Positions 59,028 through 64,000 of a stretch of 64,000 nucleotides of DNA are shown here, piece by piece (position 1 is the first letter of the stretch; each line of letters opens with the position of its first letter). The notes beneath the pieces are model-generated. The model did not search any database. It saw nothing but the letters and a program-made list of their open reading frames with translations, and was not told the origin of the DNA. The DNA lies in assembly GCA_001916715.1 (NCBI GenBank), contig MNSZ01000057.1, positions 28,421-92,420 on the forward strand. The letters are read 5' to 3'. Made by a program: the position numbers and the translations under genes. Source of the DNA: Firmicutes bacterium CAG:24053_14. Its GTDB lineage: Bacteria > Bacillota > Clostridia > Oscillospirales > Oscillospiraceae.

Positions 59028-60901
59028 CTTCGACCCTCCATCCACACCATCAGCACCGAAATATCGGCAGGGGATACGCCGGAGATGCGGCTTGCCTGAC
59101 CGAAGGAGTGCGGACGGATCTTTTTAAGCTTCTCGCGCGCTTCAAGGCGCAGACCGGTGACCTCGTCGTAATTAATATCATCCGGCAGCAGTCTGTTTTC
59201 CATGCCGGAAAAATCCTCGACCTGCTTGAGCTGCCGCTTTATATATCCCTCGTATTTCAGGCTTATCTCCGCCTGATACCACACGGGGCGAGCAAGCTCG
59301 GGGCGCTGTGCGTCAAACGGAGCAAGCCCCTCATAGCTCAGCTGCGGACGGCGGATAAGATCCGCGAGAGATGCGCCGCTTACCACCGGCGCCGTGCCGT
59401 TTGCTTCAAGATATGCGTTAAGCTTGTCAGACGGCGCAATGTGCGTTTTTTCAAGCCTGCGTATCTCGCGCTCTACCGCCGCGTATTTTTCCTGTACAGC
59501 GTCATAGCGTTCCTGCGATACAAGGCCTATTCTTAGACCGATGCCGCAAAGACGCTTGTCGGCATTGTCCTGCCTGTGCAGCAGTCTGTATTCACTGCGC
59601 GAGGTCATCATGCGGTACGGCTCGTTCGTGCCTTTGGTGACAAGGTCGTCGATGAGCGTTCCGATATATCCGTCCGAGCGGCGCAATATCATCGGATCTT
59701 CGCCCTTGAGCTTTAGCGCTGCGTTAACTCCGGCAACAAAGCCCTGCACGGCAGCCTCCTCATACCCGGAAGAGCCGTTGAATTGCCCGGCGCCGTAAAG
59801 CCCGGAGACCTTTTTTGTCTCAAGCGTCGGATACAGCTCCGTGGGATCGACGCAGTCATACTCGATGGCGTAGGCGCAGCGCGTCATTTCCGCGTTTTCA
59901 AGCCCGGCTATCGTGTGCAGCATTTCTATCTGCACATCCTCGGGCAAAGATGAGGACAGCCCCTGAATGTACAACTCCTGTGTCCCCAGTCCCATCGGCT
60001 CGATGAAAAGCTGATGTCTTGGCTTATCACGGAAGGTCATGATCTTTGTCTCGATGCTCGGACAGTATCTGGGACCGATGCCCTCGATAACGCCGGAATA
60101 TATCGGACTGCGGTCAATGTTATCAAGAATGATTTTATGCGTTTTTTCATTCGTATAGGTGAGGTAGCATACTGCGCGGTTTTCCGGCGGCGTTGTCGTT
60201 TCAAAGGAGAAGCCTTCCGAATCAGCGTCGCCCGGCTGAAGCTCCATTTTTGAAAAATCAACGCTGTGCGCATTGACTCTCGGCGGAGTGCCGGTTTTGA
60301 ATCTGCGCATGGAAAGCCCCAATGCCTCAAGACATGGGGTAAGCCCCTTTGCGGCCGCAAGCCCATCGGGACCTGAGGAGCGGATAACGTCGCCGACTAT
60401 CGTTCTGCCGTCGAGATACGTTCCGCAGGCAACGATCGCAGCACGGCAGGAATACACCGCGCCCGTGTGTGTTTTAACGGCGCTCACAGCGCCGTTTTCC
60501 GTGCGAATCTCAACCACCTCGGCCTGCTTGACGCGCAGTTTTTCCTGATCCTCAAGCGTGAGCTTCATGACCTCCTGGTATCTGCGCCTATCGGCCTGAG
60601 CACGCAGCGAGTGCACAGCCGGGCCTTTGCCGCGGTTTAGCATACGGTATTGTATGCAGGCCTTGTCGGCCGCCTTTGCCATTTCGCCGCCGAGTGCGTC
60701 AAGCTCACGCACAAGGTGCCCCTTGCCGGTGCCGCCGATGGCCGGGTTGCACGGCATGTTGCCGATGCTGTCAAGATTTATTGCAAAGCATATCGTGTCA
60801 AGCCCCATGCGAGCGGCGGCAAGCGCGGCTTCAATGCCGGCATGCCCTGCGCCGATGACGGCTATGTCGCATTTTCCTGCGTAAAATTCAGTCAATTTCA
60901 T
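59024..60901 (-). CDS. mnmG: tRNA uridine-5-carboxymethylaminomethyl modification enzyme
   Basis: The 625-residue FAD enzyme begins with the dinucleotide motif VIGAGHAGIEAALAAARMG, has GidA signatures CNPAIGGTGKGHLVRE and GQFNGSSGYEEAA, and a C-terminal helical domain for MnmE. With MnmE it modifies the C5 position of wobble uridines. It overlaps thiN by 14 bases; AAAGGTG precedes the ATG. Confidence 0.97.
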   Translation of the reverse strand: MKLTEFYAGKCDIAVIGAGHAGIEAALAAARMGLDTICFAINLDSIGNMPCNPAIGGTGKGHLVRELDALGGEMAKAADKACIQYRMLNRGKGPAVHSLRAQADRRRYQEVMKLTLEDQEKLRVKQAEVVEIRTENGAVSAVKTHTGAVYSCRAAIVACGTYLDGRTIVGDVIRSSGPDGLAAAKGLTPCLEALGLSMRRFKTGTPPRVNAHSVDFSKMELQPGDADSEGFSFETTTPPENRAVCYLTYTNEKTHKIILDNIDRSPIYSGVIEGIGPRYCPSIETKIMTFRDKPRHQLFIEPMGLGTQELYIQGLSSSLPEDVQIEMLHTIAGLENAEMTRCAYAIEYDCVDPTELYPTLETKKVSGLYGAGQFNGSSGYEEAAVQGFVAGVNAALKLKGEDPMILRRSDGYIGTLIDDLVTKGTNEPYRMMTSRSEYRLLHRQDNADKRLCGIGLRIGLVSQERYDAVQEKYAAVEREIRRLEKTHIAPSDKLNAYLEANGTAPVVSGASLADLIRRPQLSYEGLAPFDAQRPELARPVWYQAEISLKYEGYIKRQLKQVEDFSGMENRLLPDDINYDEVTGLRLEAREKLKKIRPHSFGQASRISGVSPADISVLMVWMEGRR

Positions 60902-61520
60902 TCACCTTTATATCGTACATAATTAAAAGCGTGCCGTTTTTGACGCTTATCTCGGCTTCGCGGGAGGCAAAGCTGTTGCTCACGCCAAGAGGGAAGTCGG
61001 AGCTTATCTCGGCATCGTCAAGCTCGTATTTAAGCCCCTTTATCGAAACGCCCTCTGCTTTGCCGTCAAAGCAGAATACCGCAACGTCACCCTCGCCCTC
61101 GATGCGCAGCGAGGAATTCTTTATGGCTGTCCAGACGTAATTTTCGCCGAAGAGCCAGCCGCGCGCGCCGTGGCTTAAAAGAAACATAAGCGCCTGCATA
61201 TTCGCAATGGTGTGATCCGGGCGCTTGCCGCCGAGGCCGCCGTAAATGTAAAAGCGCCTGTAGCCCTTTTCAAGTCCGAGCTTGAGGGCAAACATGGTGT
61301 CGGTATCGTCCTTTTCCACGGGAAGCTGCAAAACGTTTGGATGCTTCGGTGCTTTGCCGAGCGAGTCAAAATCGCCGAGAACAAGGTCGGGGATGATGCA
61401 GTTTTTGGTGCAGTATTCAAAGCCTGCGTCGGCTGCAATGACATAGTCGCTGTCGTCCGGCGCTTCGCGCAGTCCGAAAAAATCGCCTGCGCCGATTATA
61501 TAGCATTCGTGTCCGTTCAT
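60888..61520 (-). CDS. thiN: thiamine pyrophosphokinase
   Basis: The 210-residue enzyme shows the TPK signatures DAGFEY, DLVLGDFDS and KDDTDTMFAL, with an LGGKRPDHTIAN catalytic loop, and a C-terminal beta domain. It makes thiamine diphosphate from thiamine and ATP. It leads the thiN-mnmG-mnmA operon; CGGAG precedes the ATG. Confidence 0.93.
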   Translation of the reverse strand: MNGHECYIIGAGDFFGLREAPDDSDYVIAADAGFEYCTKNCIIPDLVLGDFDSLGKAPKHPNVLQLPVEKDDTDTMFALKLGLEKGYRRFYIYGGLGGKRPDHTIANMQALMFLLSHGARGWLFGENYVWTAIKNSSLRIEGEGDVAVFCFDGKAEGVSIKGLKYELDDAEISSDFPLGVSNSFASREAEISVKNGTLLIMYDIKVNEID

Positions 61521-61717
61521 GGTAAATCTCCGATAATGAATTTTGCATTTATAATAGGTTATAATATCATATATTGCGTCAAATTTAAAGCCCGGTTATA
61601 AGCGAATGTAAACAAACTGTGAAAACGCTTGCGATATCGAACAACGTGTTGTATCTTTATTGCATGCCGAGGGAAAGCCCGGCGATCAAAATAAATAAAA
61701 TTAAGGTGAGTGAGAAA

Positions 61718-62206
61718 ATGAAAAGACTACTATCCGCTATTATCGCGGTAGCGCTTATGCTGACTATGCTTGCAGCCTGCTCTTCAAACTCCGGCTCGAA
61801 TCTCACAAGTGATAATCTTGCCAAAATTATAAACGAAAACGGCAACGAAATGACCGGGTCCAATCCTGCGATCGCACTCGACAGCGAGGATGCAAACCTC
61901 AACAATCTGTTTGAGTGGAACGAGTGGGACAAGGCCAACTTTGAGGCCGGTGCGTTCTCCTTTTCGCTTATGAACGTTCAGGCCTATACGATAGCGATCG
62001 TTAAGCCTGCCGACGGCAAGAAGGATGCGGTGCTTAAATATTTCAGCGATTATCAGGCGCTGCAGGAGAGCAACTTCAACATGTATCTTGAGGATCAGTA
62101 CGAGATCGCAAAATCTGCCGTGACGGAAGAAGTCAACGGATATATCGTCTTTGTCATGGCTGAAAATGCCGACAGCATAGCGGCAAATATAAAGGCAAAG
62201 CTTTAA
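61718..62206 (+). CDS. DUF4358 lipoprotein
   Basis: The 162-residue protein has a signal peptide with lipobox LAAC at about residues 15-18 and a small external domain (about 45-160) matching DUF4358. Function unknown. AAGGTGAG precedes the ATG at 61718; the upstream extension is leader. Single gene with terminator. Confidence 0.85.
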   Translation: MKRLLSAIIAVALMLTMLAACSSNSGSNLTSDNLAKIINENGNEMTGSNPAIALDSEDANLNNLFEWNEWDKANFEAGAFSFSLMNVQAYTIAIVKPADGKKDAVLKYFSDYQALQESNFNMYLEDQYEIAKSAVTEEVNGYIVFVMAENADSIAANIKAKL

Positions 62207-62212
62207 TGAACG

Positions 62213-62250
62213 ACCCCGGTGATACGCACCTGTATCATCGGGGTATTTTC
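62213..62250 (+). terminator. terminator after the DUF4358 gene
   Basis: A 13-bp stem ACCCCGGTGATAC/GTATCATCGGGGT (one G-T wobble) with a six-base loop followed by ATTTTC. Confidence 0.88.
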
Positions 62251-62327
62251 ATGGGCAAAATGGTTTGACTTGCATTTGCAGCCGTGATATTATGTAAATC
62301 AGCAAAAAACTTAATTGGAGGTGCAGC

Positions 62328-63707
62328 ATGGCAGATAAAGTCGTGTTTGACCCACAGAAGCTGCAAAGCGGCAGCCTTGTTGACTGCCAGGAGCAGCAGC
62401 TTCTGGAGCTTGCAAAAAAGCTGTGCCGTATTGCCGCGGAGGAATGCGGCGAAAACGGCTTCAAGGGCGGTATTCGCCCGGGGAATATATATGTCGCCGA
62501 GGATGGGCGAGTCAAGGTCGGCAAAGCCGGTAAGGCCGGTGAGAACGGCTGGACGAAGCTTGAGCTTGAATATATGGCTCCCGAGGTGTTCTGGAACGGC
62601 GAGGAGAGCGCGGCGGCGGATGTTTATGCCATAGCGCTTATCATGTATGCAGGACTCAACGGCGGCAAGCTTCCGTTTGCTGATGAAGCCGAGCCGAGCG
62701 CCGAGAAGCGCGCGCATGCGCTCAGACGAAGAATGAGCGGCGACAGCTTCCCGATGCCGGAGGGAGTGCCCGATAAGCTGCTTGCGATACTTAAGCGTGC
62801 TTTGGCGTTTGAGCCTGCAAAGCGTTATGAAAACTCATACGAAATGCTCAAGGCGCTGTGGGAATACTGCGGAGATGAGCCGGAGGAAATAAAACCTGCG
62901 TCAAAAGCTCCCGAGCTTCCCGAGGAACCGAAGAAACAAGCCGAGCCGAAACGGGAGCCGAAGAAACAACCGAGACCGGAGCCTAAAAAAACCCCGGCAA
63001 AAGAGGGAGAGGCCAAGGCCGCACCTGTACCAAAACCGCAGGAGCCGCCTAAAAAAGACGAGGCAGAGCCTGCTTTGCCGAAGCAGACGCGAAATATTCA
63101 TGAAAAGCGCGCGGCGAAGCGGTCGGCAGTTACGCTTGCTGTGATAACTCTGCTGCTCGTCGGCGTAGGATTTGGGCGCAGCAGCATAAGCTTTGATGTA
63201 ACTCCGCCTGCTGTGCAGACGCAGGCACCGGAGCCGACGGCTCAGCCAACAACGCTGCCGAGTGTTGCACCCACCGAGACTCCCGAGCCGAGCAAGGCTC
63301 CTGCCGAGGTGCAGTATATGCTCTATTCCGAGGATGTCAGCTGGGATGAGGCCGAGCGCCGCTGCACAGAGCTTGGCGGCCATCTTGCAACGATAAAGGA
63401 TGCCGCCGACTATGAAAAGCTCTGCCAGCTGCTTGCCGACAGCAATGCTCAATATGTCTGGATCGGTGCATATCGCGGCGATGACGGTCAGATCAAATGG
63501 CTCGACGGGAAAGAACACGATTTTTATGCCTGGGCTCAGGGGGAGCCGTCCATGACCGACTCTTATGACGGCGCGGCCGAAAACTACATCATGCTCGTTA
63601 AGCAGACCGACGGCACATGGCTTTATAACGACAGCCGCCCGGATCCCATGGCGCAGTATTCGCGCTTCTACAGCGGAAAAATCGCATACATATGCCAGAT
63701 AGGATAA
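62328..63707 (+). CDS. membrane pseudokinase with external C-type lectin domain
   Basis: The 459-residue protein has four parts. Residues 1-190 match the C-lobe of Ser/Thr kinases: KGGIRPGNIYV stands where the catalytic HRD loop should be, VGKAG where DFG should be, and an intact YMAPEVFW. No glycine-rich loop or ATP lysine exists, so it is a pseudokinase. Residues 195-262 are a Pro/Glu/Lys-rich linker, 265-284 a transmembrane helix, 295-325 a Pro/Thr linker, and 327-459 a C-type lectin domain (WDEAERRCTELGGHLATI, YVWIGA, YICQIG). TTGGAGG precedes the ATG. It likely signals across the membrane; ligand and partner unknown. Confidence 0.85.
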   Translation: MADKVVFDPQKLQSGSLVDCQEQQLLELAKKLCRIAAEECGENGFKGGIRPGNIYVAEDGRVKVGKAGKAGENGWTKLELEYMAPEVFWNGEESAAADVYAIALIMYAGLNGGKLPFADEAEPSAEKRAHALRRRMSGDSFPMPEGVPDKLLAILKRALAFEPAKRYENSYEMLKALWEYCGDEPEEIKPASKAPELPEEPKKQAEPKREPKKQPRPEPKKTPAKEGEAKAAPVPKPQEPPKKDEAEPALPKQTRNIHEKRAAKRSAVTLAVITLLLVGVGFGRSSISFDVTPPAVQTQAPEPTAQPTTLPSVAPTETPEPSKAPAEVQYMLYSEDVSWDEAERRCTELGGHLATIKDAADYEKLCQLLADSNAQYVWIGAYRGDDGQIKWLDGKEHDFYAWAQGEPSMTDSYDGAAENYIMLVKQTDGTWLYNDSRPDPMAQYSRFYSGKIAYICQIG

Positions 63708-63708
63708 C

Positions 63709-63737
63709 AAAAAGCTCCCCATCGGGGAGCTTTTTCA
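63709..63737 (+). terminator. terminator after the pseudokinase-lectin gene
   Basis: A perfect 12-bp stem AAAAAGCTCCCC/GGGGAGCTTTTT with a three-base loop. Confidence 0.92.
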
Positions 63738-63750
63738 ATACAGAGAATTA

Positions 63751-63780
63751 ATAGAAAAGGAGCAGCTTTTGCTGCTCCTT
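63751..63780 (-). terminator. terminator of the NSS symporter gene
   Basis: On the minus strand a 10-bp stem AAGGAGCAGC/GCTGCTCCTT is followed by TTCTAT, 28 bases past the symporter stop. Confidence 0.8.
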
Positions 63781-63807
63781 AAATTTATGTTATGTTGCTT
63801 AATTTGA

Positions 63808-64000
63808 TTAACCGAAGAAGTCTGTGATCTGAGCGTACAGAACGAAGGCCATACCGATCGGGGTGATGAACTTGTAGCAGATGTTGAAGAATGCACGCCC
63901 GCAGAACTTGTGTCCGGAAGCTTCGCACTCTTCAACGACCATGTCGATCTTCCAGATCCAGCCGATGGCAAACGCCATTACCATTGCGCCGAGCGGCATC
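63808..64000 (-). CDS. sodium:neurotransmitter symporter (NSS) family protein, C-terminal part
   Basis: Only the last 63 or so residues are in the window (MPLGAMVMAFAIGWIWKID..., ending QITDFFG). The pattern of two hydrophobic segments joined by a cytoplasmic stretch with EECEASGHKF fits the end of bacterial NSS/SNF transporters of the LeuT fold, which import amino acids with Na+. The gene continues beyond 64000. Confidence 0.7.
   Translation of the reverse strand, partial: MPLGAMVMAFAIGWIWKIDMVVEECEASGHKFCGRAFFNICYKFITPIGMAFVLYAQITDFFG

Noticed and set aside
62328..63707. Diversity-generating retroelement target because of the C-type lectin fold
   Set aside because: No reverse transcriptase, template repeat or adenine-biased variable end is visible in the window.

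Overview
The window looks like chromosome from an anaerobic, spore-forming, Gram-positive member of the Clostridia, perhaps an Oscillospiraceae-type gut organism. This placement is inference. The support is spoVT, a CIRCE-controlled groES-groEL operon, an LtaS-like lipoteichoic acid synthase, strong AGGAGG-type ribosome binding sites, sigma-A promoters, rpoN with bacterial enhancer-binding proteins, and acyl-CoA dehydrogenase/Etf-type anaerobic metabolism. No tRNA, rRNA, CRISPR array, phage or intact insertion sequence was found.

Region 1 (0-14 kb) is a carboxylic-acid module. It starts with a gamma-carbonic-anhydrase-like gene and rpoN on the minus strand. A GAF/PAS/AAA+ sigma-54 activator follows, then an almost perfect -24/-12 promoter driving an enoate-reductase-like flavoenzyme, an acyl-CoA ligase and a DASS-family carboxylate transporter. 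Together these suggest uptake, CoA activation and reduction of an unsaturated acid. Beyond them is an acyl-CoA dehydrogenase whose partner etfB has lost its 3' end and whose etfA is absent. This second unit faces a second AAA+ regulator that lacks the GAFTGA loop, with TTGAACA repeats between them. It therefore probably works with sigma-A.

Region 2 (14-30 kb) opens with a rearrangement scar in which remnants of a VTC polyphosphate-polymerase-type gene and a carbohydrate-binding surface protein are joined head to head, followed by an intact DUF4956 gene. Then come spoVT, an unusual KaiC-like/PPDK-N fusion, a response regulator-histidine kinase-HtrA operon, cstA, an rRNA methyltransferase, groES-groEL and a LysR regulator.

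Region 3 (29.4-48 kb) has much non-coding interest: a candidate sRNA, an 888-bp foldback element with 35-bp terminal inverted repeats, a second short RNA at 39.8 kb, and two copies of a ~275-nt structured element. The two copies share conserved blocks and show compensatory changes in several helices. Each starts just after a promoter and ends just before the ribosome binding site of a gene (an aminotransferase and an MMPL transporter). Coding genes here include a glyQS-ltaS-small membrane protein-nadE operon, a thioesterase/P-loop pair, a DUF4037/TPR pair, a lysoplasmalogenase probably read from a leaderless mRNA, mntP, a TVP38 protein and an FHA protein.

Region 4 (47-64 kb) holds an MMPL transporter with a partner lipoprotein, dCMP deaminase, a YitT protein, a short KdpD-like kinase with its regulator, a cysteine operon (cysK-cysE) behind a complete cysteine-codon attenuator, guaB with a long multi-hairpin upstream region, a thiN-mnmG-mnmA operon, a DUF4358 lipoprotein, a membrane pseudokinase with an external C-type lectin domain, and the end of an NSS-family symporter cut by the window edge.
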